Positions 24,652 to 33,132 of a DNA stretch of 64,000 bases are shown here, piece by piece. A program made the translations under genes and the position numbers. Source of the DNA: Vicingaceae bacterium (lineage in GTDB: Bacteria; Bacteroidota; Bacteroidia; Flavobacteriales_E; Vicingaceae); contig JAGYIE010000001.1 in assembly GCA_018402765.1 (NCBI GenBank), forward strand, positions 806,001 to 870,000. The letters are read 5' to 3'. Numbering within the stretch: the stretch's first letter is position 1; each line of letters opens with the position of its first letter. The notes under the pieces were generated by a model, which saw nothing but the letters and a program-made list of their open reading frames with translations, did not search any database and had not been told where the DNA came from.

Positions 24652-27516
24652 TTAAAATGGTAAATCATCATCGTCATCATTATCATATTCAATATCAGGT
24701 TGCTCGGGAATATCGAATCCGCCTGCAGCATTTAATTCGGGGCCTAATATTTCGCTGATTGTTTCTGAATCTAAACGCTGTGTATATACCTTGGCACTTT
24801 CATAACCTTTTTCGAGTAAATAATTCAGGAATTGATTGGCATAAGCCTCCAGGAGGGGCTCTGATGTGTATGGGTTATTGCAAACAAAACCTTCGCAATC
24901 CTGCTGAAATTCAACAGAGGAAACATGCATCTTAAAGTAAAATTGATACCCCTGAGAATCATTTTCATGATGCTTAAACAAAGCAATTGATAAATAGGAT
25001 AACAAAGGCCGCTGCCAATCTACCTCAACCTCAAATGATTGCTTTTCTTTAAAGAAATCATCGTTTTTGTAATTTGTAAGAAACTTTGTGACAACATTAT
25101 TGGGTTCATCACATAAGTAGAAAATATTTAAACTAGCCGGACTGAATTCTTTATCCTTGAAAAAGTACGAATCAGATTTGATCATTTCTTTGTACATTTT
25201 GAAGGTTATATCAAATGTTTTGGAAATATCGCTTATGCTGCCTAAAACGCTTTTAAGTTGGTTTTGAATATTTTGCTGTAATTCTTCTTCCGTTTTTGGC
25301 ACAAGAAGCATCAAACAAAGTGAGTTCCAAGCGTCATTTTCTCCAAATACCAATTCAAGAAGAGCTACATTTTCTTGTTGATTTTCATGAAATTGTGCCG
25401 ATAATGCTTGCCAAAACGCTCCCTTTTTGGCGTTGTCCTCTTGTAATGGGTCAGTAGTTAAAGCGTGGGTTTTTAGTGTGTTTGTATCTTTATTGTATTG
25501 CCAAAGTGCCCATGATTGATCCATTCTTTGCAAATAACCTTTATTTTCATCAACCAAACGAAAATCACGACATCCAATTCCGTCTATTAAAGTGCCTTTT
25601 TCATCCAAGACATCAAAAGCTTGATTTCCAAAGGGCGATAAAACAGAAAAATATTGAAAATCCTCTAAATTAAAATAGGAAAGATACTGCATCGGTAGCT
25701 TGAAGTTGCCATATTCATCCTTGATGTTTACCAAAGAGGTTTTTTTTATTGATGCATCGAGAGTTTCCAAGGCATACTTTCTTAATTCATTATCACTTAA
25801 CTCGGTCAATCGAAGGCCTTGCAATTCTGATTTTCCGCCCCGAAATGTCGAATTATTGATATATTGACGCAGCATTTTTGCATCATTTATTTCACTCCAA
25901 GAACACTTAGTTTTGGTTGGTGATGAATAGTTTATATCTGAATTCGGCACAAAATACTCCATGCCATAGGCTTTATATAATTCTGGAAATGCCCCCAAAT
26001 GACGAACAACTTGTGGAACAGCATCCATGGGAATTAAATTATTTACAGCAAGCTCATAAAATAAATCAGTAAATAAATCGGGATATTTCATTACCATATC
26101 AGCTAAAGCTTTAGAGCATATTTTTTCACCATCTCTATACCCATATTGAAATTCCGAAAGAAGCTTAATAAAATCCTGAAGTTCAGTGATTCGTTTTTTT
26201 ATAGAATGATTGTTTGGGTCAAAATAGGCAAACGTATAATACCAAGATAAATAATAATTGACCTGTCTTTTAGGAAATATATTTAACCCCTGAACTAACT
26301 GGCTATATTGATAATAAAAATCCTCAAAAGGCAAATCACTTGCGAACAAGACTTCTAATTTAGCATTTACATCAAGCTCCTCTGGGCTGAGTTTATCGAC
26401 AAAAGGCAATAAATTTTCAGCCATTTCTATTAAGCCCTGTGAATCATAGCGGCGCTTTTCGTAGTCATCATCATGTCGACTACCGCCAAATGGATCTGCA
26501 TAGTCTTCCTCACACTCGAAATAATATTCTAAGGATTGAAGTGAAACACCTGTACGTTTTAAATGAGGATAAACACTATATAAGGCTCCTATTTTTCTTT
26601 TATCATTCAAGCCCATATATTGCAAAAATGTTAAAAGACGCATCGGCAGTGTTTTATTATGCTGTGTAGCGTTGTCCCAAATAACAAAGTAACGCTCTTT
26701 AGATTGCTCAAAAGTAAAACTACAAATAGGATTTAACACTAAAGTAGATTTATTGCTATTTGACATATTGCTTGCTAAGTGCCACATGTAGTGTGGGTCA
26801 CTTTTAAGTTTTGGTGAAATATATTGTCCGGCATCAAGATTTTGATTTAAAGCAGCTAGTATAATTTCAAAGTTTTTTGTTAGATCTTTTGATGCGTAAT
26901 TTAATGCAGCCCCCTGTTTCTTCACTACTTCAAGAATAAAACGGTAGTCATTTTTCAATTTTGATGATGCAAACTGCAAATTTCTAACATCAGATTTTAT
27001 AACTTCTAAAATAATAGTCGGATCACTACGCAACTCTTCTGATGCAGCTTTTAGAGACCACGCTTGATTTCTCATCGCAGCTAAAACGATATCCTTATTG
27101 TTTTTTAGTCTTTCAGACGCAAAATTCAAGGCTATACCCGCAGCTTTTACAGCTTTCATAATAATTTCATAGTCATCACATAACTCATTAGATATGAATT
27201 GAAGTCCAAGAATGTTTCCACTTTCAAGCGAAGCTAAAATAAAGCCTCTATCGTTTTTAAGGTGTTCAGAGACATATTGCATGTCTCGACCATCCTTTTT
27301 AACGGCAGCTAATGCAATTTCTCTATCCCTAAGGAAGTTATCTGTCAATAATTCCAAAGAACAGGCCTGCATACTTATAGCTTTTAAAACAAAATATCTA
27401 TCGTTTCGAAGTTCATTTGAGAGATTTTCAAATTTTTGTTGGCCACTTTTGAGTAGCTGGAATGCAGTTTCTTTAGAGTATTTCTTAAATCGCATAATTA
27501 TGTTTAAAAAATTCAA
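24652..27516 (-). CDS. DUF4116-repeat protein with large C-terminal domain and SSB-like tail
   Basis: A 954-aa cytoplasmic protein. Residues about 15-250 are eight or nine helical DUF4116 repeats of about 24 residues (pattern LKNDRGFILASL..GLQFIS). Residues about 265-954 are homologous to the whole of the next protein in the operon (27522-29507): compare RLLTFLQYMGLNDKRKIGAL with DLLTFLQYWGIDNKEKVSLL. Both end in strings of Asp followed by LPF (here DDDDDLPF), the form of the C-terminal tip by which single-stranded DNA-binding protein SSB recruits partners. No enzymatic motif is visible. The stop is 2 nt before the LprI-like gene, and the upstream gene ends 5 nt away. Confidence 0.78.
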   Translation of the reverse strand: MNFLNIIMRFKKYSKETAFQLLKSGQQKFENLSNELRNDRYFVLKAISMQACSLELLTDNFLRDREIALAAVKKDGRDMQYVSEHLKNDRGFILASLESGNILGLQFISNELCDDYEIIMKAVKAAGIALNFASERLKNNKDIVLAAMRNQAWSLKAASEELRSDPTIILEVIKSDVRNLQFASSKLKNDYRFILEVVKKQGAALNYASKDLTKNFEIILAALNQNLDAGQYISPKLKSDPHYMWHLASNMSNSNKSTLVLNPICSFTFEQSKERYFVIWDNATQHNKTLPMRLLTFLQYMGLNDKRKIGALYSVYPHLKRTGVSLQSLEYYFECEEDYADPFGGSRHDDDYEKRRYDSQGLIEMAENLLPFVDKLSPEELDVNAKLEVLFASDLPFEDFYYQYSQLVQGLNIFPKRQVNYYLSWYYTFAYFDPNNHSIKKRITELQDFIKLLSEFQYGYRDGEKICSKALADMVMKYPDLFTDLFYELAVNNLIPMDAVPQVVRHLGAFPELYKAYGMEYFVPNSDINYSSPTKTKCSWSEINDAKMLRQYINNSTFRGGKSELQGLRLTELSDNELRKYALETLDASIKKTSLVNIKDEYGNFKLPMQYLSYFNLEDFQYFSVLSPFGNQAFDVLDEKGTLIDGIGCRDFRLVDENKGYLQRMDQSWALWQYNKDTNTLKTHALTTDPLQEDNAKKGAFWQALSAQFHENQQENVALLELVFGENDAWNSLCLMLLVPKTEEELQQNIQNQLKSVLGSISDISKTFDITFKMYKEMIKSDSYFFKDKEFSPASLNIFYLCDEPNNVVTKFLTNYKNDDFFKEKQSFEVEVDWQRPLLSYLSIALFKHHENDSQGYQFYFKMHVSSVEFQQDCEGFVCNNPYTSEPLLEAYANQFLNYLLEKGYESAKVYTQRLDSETISEILGPELNAAGGFDIPEQPDIEYDNDDDDDLPF

Positions 27517-27521
27517 TTAAA

Positions 27522-29507
27522 CTAAAAAGGTAAATCATCATCATCCGCATCGTTATCTCGCTCGGGGATATCAAAGCGACCTTCTGCATTTAACTCAATG
27601 CCTATAAGTTCGCGGATTGAATCTCGCCCTACAAATTGAGTATAGGCATTCACTTGTTTGTAGTTTTTATCTAGCAAATAGCTTAAAAATTCATTCCCGT
27701 ATGCTTCCAAATCACCTTTAGTAGCAAATGGGTTTCTCTTAATGAACGCCTCACAGTCTTGCTGAAAAACTTCTGCCGCGGCATTCATTTGAAAATGGAA
27801 TTGATTAGATAAAGTATAATGTCCGCGCCACTGGGATAGACCCAAAGTAAAATGTGAACTTATCGGACGTTCTCTATATAGTTCATAATTTAATTCTCTT
27901 GAAAAGTCGTCATTTTGGTAATGCTTTCTATAACCTATTTTTAATTCCTTTGTCAAACCATCATGTAGAACAAAATAATTTAAGCTTGGAGTACTAAACC
28001 CAATTTGCTCGTTTGAATTAAGCAGCTCCTTATAAAGTTCAAAAGCCGCCTCATAAGTATCCAAAAGGTTTACTCCACTATTTCGGAGACTAATCAAAGC
28101 CCTTACAATAGCATTTCTTATACCGTCTTCTGTTGAGTGATTCAACATAGTCAAATATAGAGAATACATATCGTCTGCTGTTCCAAACTCCAGTTCGAGA
28201 ATTTCGTATGTGTCAAGTTGATTAATCTTTTGATTTTCGATAATCGACCGCTGAAAACGCTCTTCTTCTTGTTCCCAAACACCTTCTTCATAGGGATTAT
28301 CAATAGCAACATCGTGCTTGACAATATCTTGGGTTTCTTCATCAAAAAACCAACGCACCCATCGCAAGCTATCGGCATTTTGCAAGTAGGCAATGTTCTC
28401 AGATAAGAAATAAAAATCATAATAACCGCCATCGTCAATAACCTTTCCACACTTTGTAACGATATGGTAGGATTGATAACCAAATGGAGCTAAAAAATGA
28501 AATCGGTTTTGCGGGTTTATAACATAATCACTGGCATACATCATTGGCAAAAGATAATTACCATTCCTGTCTTTAAAATTAACTATTTGTGCATTATAAC
28601 AATCGTTCTCTTGAAGCAAGTCTTTTAATTCCGCTTTAGAAAGTGATACAATGTCAATTCCTTTTAAAGGATTACAATCAGCATAAAATGTATATAAATT
28701 AAAAAATTGCCTTAAATGGCGAATATCATCTACTTTTTCGCACAAAGGTTCACTTTGGTCATACAAATTATAATCTATAACGGTATTGGGAAGATACGTT
28801 TCCATACCCAGCTGAATAAATAGTTCTTGAATGGCTTCATCATTTCTTAAAGCATGAGGTATGGCATCTATAGCCATTAAATTGCGTTTTCCCAATTCAA
28901 GAAAACAAGCAGCCATCAGCTTAGGAAAGCGAGAGAACAGACGTTCTTCCAAGCAAGAAAATACATTGTTTAACTTGCAATTCAAGTCATCTTGACTAAT
29001 ACCATTTTGTTGGGCCAGATTGGATAAAATCTGATGAAAATTATGGTCTGTATAATTTAAAATATCCCATGCGCGTCTCCAAGAAAGGTAAAAGTTCGCG
29101 GGCCGTTTAGGTGCAGGATTGAGCCCTTCAATCAGTTGTTTATATGCTGAATAGAATTCAATAAAGGGCAAATCCTCCGTAAACAAATTCTCCAATTGAT
29201 GAATCACTTCCTTTTCTTGCTCTGAAGGTGTATCCGCATCAAGTTCTATATACTCATAACAAAGTTGTTTGATGTATTCGGGTAAACTATTAAATGAAGA
29301 ATCCTTTAGTGAAGTCCCTGTTTCTAGTAATTGGGGATAGATAGAATACAGTAAACTTACTTTTTCTTTATTATCAATACCCCAGTATTGCAAAAAAGTT
29401 AGTAAGTCCATTGGCACTGTTTTCGGTAGCCCCGAAACGGTATCTAATATGAAAAAGTAACTGTTTTTACTTTGCTTATCTTGAAATGTGAAAATTGGAT
29501 TTGCCAT
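27522..29507 (-). CDS. Paralogue of the DUF4116-repeat protein without the repeats, SSB-like tail
   Basis: A 661-aa cytoplasmic protein corresponding to the C-terminal two thirds of the 954-aa neighbour, with shared motifs along the whole length: LTFLQYWGIDNKEKVSLLYS near the start, RPANFYLSWRRAWDIL, RHLRQFFNLYTF, GNYLLPMMYASDY, and close to the end ELIGIELNAEGRFDIPE followed by the acidic DDDDLPF tip. No nuclease, ATPase or membrane motif is recognised. It is encoded 5 nt upstream of the 954-aa gene and arose by duplication. The tip resembles SSB-Ct and could dock on SSB-interacting proteins. Confidence 0.75.
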   Translation of the reverse strand: MANPIFTFQDKQSKNSYFFILDTVSGLPKTVPMDLLTFLQYWGIDNKEKVSLLYSIYPQLLETGTSLKDSSFNSLPEYIKQLCYEYIELDADTPSEQEKEVIHQLENLFTEDLPFIEFYSAYKQLIEGLNPAPKRPANFYLSWRRAWDILNYTDHNFHQILSNLAQQNGISQDDLNCKLNNVFSCLEERLFSRFPKLMAACFLELGKRNLMAIDAIPHALRNDEAIQELFIQLGMETYLPNTVIDYNLYDQSEPLCEKVDDIRHLRQFFNLYTFYADCNPLKGIDIVSLSKAELKDLLQENDCYNAQIVNFKDRNGNYLLPMMYASDYVINPQNRFHFLAPFGYQSYHIVTKCGKVIDDGGYYDFYFLSENIAYLQNADSLRWVRWFFDEETQDIVKHDVAIDNPYEEGVWEQEEERFQRSIIENQKINQLDTYEILELEFGTADDMYSLYLTMLNHSTEDGIRNAIVRALISLRNSGVNLLDTYEAAFELYKELLNSNEQIGFSTPSLNYFVLHDGLTKELKIGYRKHYQNDDFSRELNYELYRERPISSHFTLGLSQWRGHYTLSNQFHFQMNAAAEVFQQDCEAFIKRNPFATKGDLEAYGNEFLSYLLDKNYKQVNAYTQFVGRDSIRELIGIELNAEGRFDIPERDNDADDDDLPF

Positions 29508-29546
29508 GGTTTAGGATTTACTATTATGGATTACTGCTTTTTTATT

Positions 29547-30452
29547 TTATTCAAAATTTGCTTCATTGTTTACACTGTATAATTCTTGAAAATCACCTCT
29601 ATTCAAATGATAAAAGCTTATACGTTCTAAAGATTGAGGCAATACTCCTTGCAACCCGGCTATCACCTCTTGATAATTACCATTCAACCAAGGACAAAGC
29701 CCCAAATGTTTGATTTGATGCTGCTCACAGTATATTAATACTTCATCAAAGGTCTTGCCTTTTAGGTTGAATACTTTGGATTTTGACTCAAAGAAATCGC
29801 TAATGGACTGGCTGTTATAGGCAGCATCTCCGGCAAGCGTTGATGGATTATATGATAGGCCTATAGCGTCTAAACTTACCTCATCATCCCAAATACTTCC
29901 GTGAATAATGTTTAGCTCAACTCTTTGATTAATAATAGAAATATTTCGAGTTTGGGTAATTCTTTTCATCATATAAACATGTCCATAGCTGCCTGAATTG
30001 TGTTTTTGACTTTCAGTAAAAATTTTGGGATCGACAAACCCAGAATCGCCATCTTTTAATTCTTTAACTCTGTAAAAGCCCCAATCAACATTTTTATACC
30101 AATCTCGTTCCCAAAATTCATAATGAGAAAAATCACAGATCAATATAAATTCATCCTTTAAGATCGGACTTAAATACCCCATCACTTCATCTGAAAGTAT
30201 TGCGTAACCACCTCCCCCCTCGAGCAATCCCTCATTTAACAAGACTAAATAATCTATTTTTATGCCGCGCAATTTTAGCTCATCAATAGCTACTAATGCA
30301 TCCTTTTCTATCCATTCTGCATTTGAAGGGATGTTCTCATAAGAACTAGTATATTTCAAATCATTTTTCTCCACAAAAAAGAGTTTATCAAATGGAAGTT
30401 TGGAATATGCATCAAGGTATGGGCCTGCCGCGAGGTATAAGAGCGTTTTCAT
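29547..30452 (-). CDS. Rossmann-like (methyltransferase-like) protein, paralogue B
   Basis: I place the start at ATG 30452 (MKTLLYLAAGPYLDAY), because the paralogue upstream begins the same way and an earlier start would overlap that gene. The 301-aa product has an N-terminal Rossmann-like half (LLYLAAGPY, then KLFFVEKNDLKYT, IDYLVLLNEGLLEGGGGYAI) that resembles a methyltransferase core but lacks a convincing GxGxG. Its C-terminal half (VELNIIHGSIWDDEVSLDAI, then a helical FDEVLIYCEQH, then ERISFYHLNRGDFQELY) has the order of strands of a macrodomain, though without the canonical binding loop. No function can be assigned. It starts 2 nt after paralogue A. Confidence 0.65.
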   Translation of the reverse strand: MKTLLYLAAGPYLDAYSKLPFDKLFFVEKNDLKYTSSYENIPSNAEWIEKDALVAIDELKLRGIKIDYLVLLNEGLLEGGGGYAILSDEVMGYLSPILKDEFILICDFSHYEFWERDWYKNVDWGFYRVKELKDGDSGFVDPKIFTESQKHNSGSYGHVYMMKRITQTRNISIINQRVELNIIHGSIWDDEVSLDAIGLSYNPSTLAGDAAYNSQSISDFFESKSKVFNLKGKTFDEVLIYCEQHQIKHLGLCPWLNGNYQEVIAGLQGVLPQSLERISFYHLNRGDFQELYSVNNEANFE

Positions 30453-30454
30453 AA

Positions 30455-31609
30455 TCAATTGTTTAATTGCATTGCCATTTGAAGTAAACCTTGAATAACT
30501 TCGTTTTTGGTTCTTGATTGAACACAAAGTTCATCAGAATCCATTTTGATTATCGAAAAACTAAATTCTTCATCAGTACTTAAAGCTTGAGTAATCTCTT
30601 CACAAAGTTTTAGTATTAAAGAACCGTACCCTCTCTTTATTAATGTAAGATATTGATTTTCACTTACATCACTTTGTATAATATTTGAGAAATAATTAGG
30701 GCATGTTTCGATAATACGATTTGCGTAGCTCCTATAAATTCCTTCAAAATCATTCTTTTTTAAGTGATAAAATCGCACCTCTTTTACCTGTGTGCCTTTA
30801 TGTTTTTCTAATAAAGTAAGCACCTCGTCATAATCATTTTCACTCCAAGGTGTGAATCCTATAATTTCAGCACTGTTTGATTCGGCATCAGCCAATACCT
30901 CCTCAAAAGATTTGTTTTGTATATTGTGAACATAGGGTTTCGATGCAAAAAATTCACCAGAAGTTCGAATGTTTCTTTTTCCTCGGCTATGTAAATGCAC
31001 CCCATCATTTGACAACTTTAAGCCAATGTAGTCTAAATCGTCTGTATCACTCCAAATGCTACCGTGAATAAGTTTTACTATAATTCGATTGTTTCTAGTG
31101 TTAAAAACTGTTTTAGAATCAACTTTTCGCATTCTAAAGACTTGCCCAAACCGCTCTTTATTTGACGTATGCGTAGAAAAGATACGCGGATTGAGATAGT
31201 CTTTATCCCCGAGGAAAAGTTCTTCTACTTTTTCTACTGCCCAATCTAATTTAGACAATGCCTTATACTTTGTCGTTTGATACGGAGTTAAATCAGTAAT
31301 AAGGGAAAACTCATCTGTTAGCAAAGGATAAAGATAACCCATTAAAAAATCAGCAAACATCGGATAACTTCCTCCTCCTTCAAATAACCCTTCGTTAATG
31401 ATCACTAGACAATCAACTCGTACATTTTCTGCTTTGAGATGATCAATAGCCAATAAAGCGTCTTTGGCAATAAATCGAATAGAGTTCGAATTTTCAGGAT
31501 AACTTTTTCTTAAGCCTATATTGGAATCTACAAAATACATCTTATTGAAATTCAGCTTCTCATAATTTATATTGTAAGATCCCGAAGCAAGATATAAGAA
31601 AGTGTGCAT
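30455..31609 (-). CDS. Rossmann-like (methyltransferase-like) protein, paralogue A
   Basis: A 384-aa protein, start chosen at ATG 31609 (MHTFLYLASGSYNINYEKLN) because it matches the start of paralogue B. It shares the Rossmann-like N-terminus (KMYFVDSNIGL, VDCLVIINEGLFEGGGSYPM) and the IHGSIWSDTDDLDYIGLKLS segment, FEEVLADAESNSAEI and EVRFYHLKKNDFEGIY of the C-terminal half, then adds about 80 residues not found in paralogue B (from about RIIETCPNYFSNI). It is the first gene of the operon 31609-24152. Identity with paralogue B looks like 30-35% by eye. Function unknown. Confidence 0.65.
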   Translation of the reverse strand: MHTFLYLASGSYNINYEKLNFNKMYFVDSNIGLRKSYPENSNSIRFIAKDALLAIDHLKAENVRVDCLVIINEGLFEGGGSYPMFADFLMGYLYPLLTDEFSLITDLTPYQTTKYKALSKLDWAVEKVEELFLGDKDYLNPRIFSTHTSNKERFGQVFRMRKVDSKTVFNTRNNRIIVKLIHGSIWSDTDDLDYIGLKLSNDGVHLHSRGKRNIRTSGEFFASKPYVHNIQNKSFEEVLADAESNSAEIIGFTPWSENDYDEVLTLLEKHKGTQVKEVRFYHLKKNDFEGIYRSYANRIIETCPNYFSNIIQSDVSENQYLTLIKRGYGSLILKLCEEITQALSTDEEFSFSIIKMDSDELCVQSRTKNEVIQGLLQMAMQLNN

Positions 31610-31761
31610 AAAAGGTATTTGTTTATTTAACGAGTGAAATACATAATGTTCCCACATTTACGCGTTACAGATGGCCACTCAAAAAAATATCAGCCTCAAA
31701 AAAATACTCAATTCGTTCAAAATCGATGTTAATTCAATCTATATATTACTTTTTAAATAGC

Positions 31762-31769
31762 TATATTTG
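31762..31769 (+). promoter_or_regulatory. -7 promoter box of the sigma factor gene
   Basis: TATATTTG fits TAnnTTTG and lies 22 nt before the TTG start at 31792. No -33 TTTG at the usual spacing was seen. Confidence 0.5.
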
Positions 31770-31791
31770 TAACACTATTATTTAGACCTAC

Positions 31792-32340
31792 TTGCCTGAA
31801 ATAAAAAAAAATAATCTCATTCGCTTTTGCAACGGAGACAACGAAGCCATTGTGAAGACTTACAAAAAGTGGGTTCCAGAATTATACTTTATTGCCTATA
31901 AATATCTCAGAAACAAAGAAGATGCCGAAGACATTGTAAGCGATTCATTTGAGAAATTACTTCAAATGCCTTTAGCTAAACGTAAAAAGAAATTTATAGA
32001 AGAAGAAATAAATTTAAAAGCACTCTTAATTTTGGTAGTTAAAAATAAAGCTCTCGACAAAGTTAAAGTCAAGAACAATCGACTAAGAATAATGGAGTCT
32101 ATACGTCATATAATGCCAACAGTAACTAGCAATTTGGTATGGAATAACATATCCAACGACCTAATTGAATCTTTAGTTAACTTTTTACCTGAAAAAGACC
32201 AAAAAATATTAAAAATGAACATGGAAGGTTATAATAGAGAAGAAATTGGGAAAGCATTTAACCTATCATTGAAGTCAGTAAGCAATTCGTTGTCCTACTC
32301 AAGAAAAAAGCTGAAGACTATACTAGATGATTTTAATTAA
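31792..32340 (+). CDS. ECF-type RNA polymerase sigma factor
   Basis: A 182-aa protein starting at TTG 31792. Region 2 is represented by AYKYLRNKEDAEDIVSDSFE (about residues 34-53), and region 4 by the helix-turn-helix FLPEKDQKILKMNMEGYNRE with IGKAFNLSLKSVSNSLSYSR (about 130-175). There is no room for region 3, as in ECF factors. It is followed by a membrane TPR gene and faces a CHAT protease gene. The downstream membrane protein is the probable anti-sigma factor. Confidence 0.85.
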   Translation: MPEIKKNNLIRFCNGDNEAIVKTYKKWVPELYFIAYKYLRNKEDAEDIVSDSFEKLLQMPLAKRKKKFIEEEINLKALLILVVKNKALDKVKVKNNRLRIMESIRHIMPTVTSNLVWNNISNDLIESLVNFLPEKDQKILKMNMEGYNREEIGKAFNLSLKSVSNSLSYSRKKLKTILDDFN

Positions 32341-32379
32341 CCTTGGGAATTTATTCGTTTACAATCGTTTTTATATTAA

Positions 32380-33132
32380 TTGGAAAATAAAAAATTACAT
32401 ATAACCTCTTTAAATGCTCTGCTGAATGCTGCGCAAAACATAACCTCAGAAGCGGAAAGAACTTTACTGATCGAAAGTTTGAAGCAGCTGAATACCACCG
32501 ATGATGCATTAGAGGGTGCAATATTGTTTTTAGAAGATCATAACTGGAATATAGAGTTACTTCATACTTCTACAGAACATATAACCACTGTTATTGATAG
32601 AAAGAAAACTAAAAAGCGTGCAGATAGTTTAGGAAAAATTGTCCTTAAATATGCTGCTATTTTTATGCTCCCGTTAAGTTTACTATTCAGTTATTATTAC
32701 CTTAACAAACCCTCAGCAATAGAAAAATGGTTTATTGAAGAGCCTGGATTACCCAATTACATGGCGGATAGAGGAATTAACAAATGGGAAGAACCAATGC
32801 AAGCCTACAGAGAAGGTAATTATGCTAAATGTATAGAACAAATAAATGCGTTGCCTATTGATATAAATAACGATACTATTCTTTATTTCGGAGCTGTTAG
32901 TCATTACAAAATGGGAGAGTTTGATCGCTCCTTGGTTTTATTCAAAAAACTAAGGAAAATGCCTAAAAGTGTATTTTATCAAGATGCCGAGTTTAGAATT
33001 GGATTTACTTTATATCAGTTAGATCAATTAAGAGATAGTGAGGCTTCTTTTAGAAAAATAGCCTCTAATAAAAATCATTCTTTCAACACAGAGGCCAGCC
33101 TCATTTTAGAAAATTTATTCGATAATAAATAA
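32380..33132 (+). CDS. Single-pass membrane protein with TPR-like periplasmic part; candidate anti-sigma factor
   Basis: A 250-aa protein starting at TTG 32380, 39 nt after the sigma factor. Residues 1-85 are soluble and should be cytoplasmic, residues 89-110 form one transmembrane helix (ILKYAAIFMLPLSLLFSYYY region), and the rest holds TPR-type helices (YREGNYAKCIEQINAL, YKMGEFDRSLVLFKKL, YQLDQLRDSEASFRKI) predicted outside. Position and topology are those of an anti-sigma factor, but no FecR or zinc-anti-sigma motif is seen. Its 3' end overlaps the convergent CHAT gene by 32 nt. Confidence 0.72.
   Translation: MENKKLHITSLNALLNAAQNITSEAERTLLIESLKQLNTTDDALEGAILFLEDHNWNIELLHTSTEHITTVIDRKKTKKRADSLGKIVLKYAAIFMLPLSLLFSYYYLNKPSAIEKWFIEEPGLPNYMADRGINKWEEPMQAYREGNYAKCIEQINALPIDINNDTILYFGAVSHYKMGEFDRSLVLFKKLRKMPKSVFYQDAEFRIGFTLYQLDQLRDSEASFRKIASNKNHSFNTEASLILENLFDNK

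Noticed and set aside
28151-28483. 110-residue minus-strand frame inside the 661-aa gene
   Set aside because: It lies in another frame of a well-supported paralogous gene and shows no domain.
30453-30527. Longer start of Rossmann-like paralogue B
   Set aside because: It would overlap the upstream gene by over 70 nt, and the paralogue begins at the same MxTxLYLA position.
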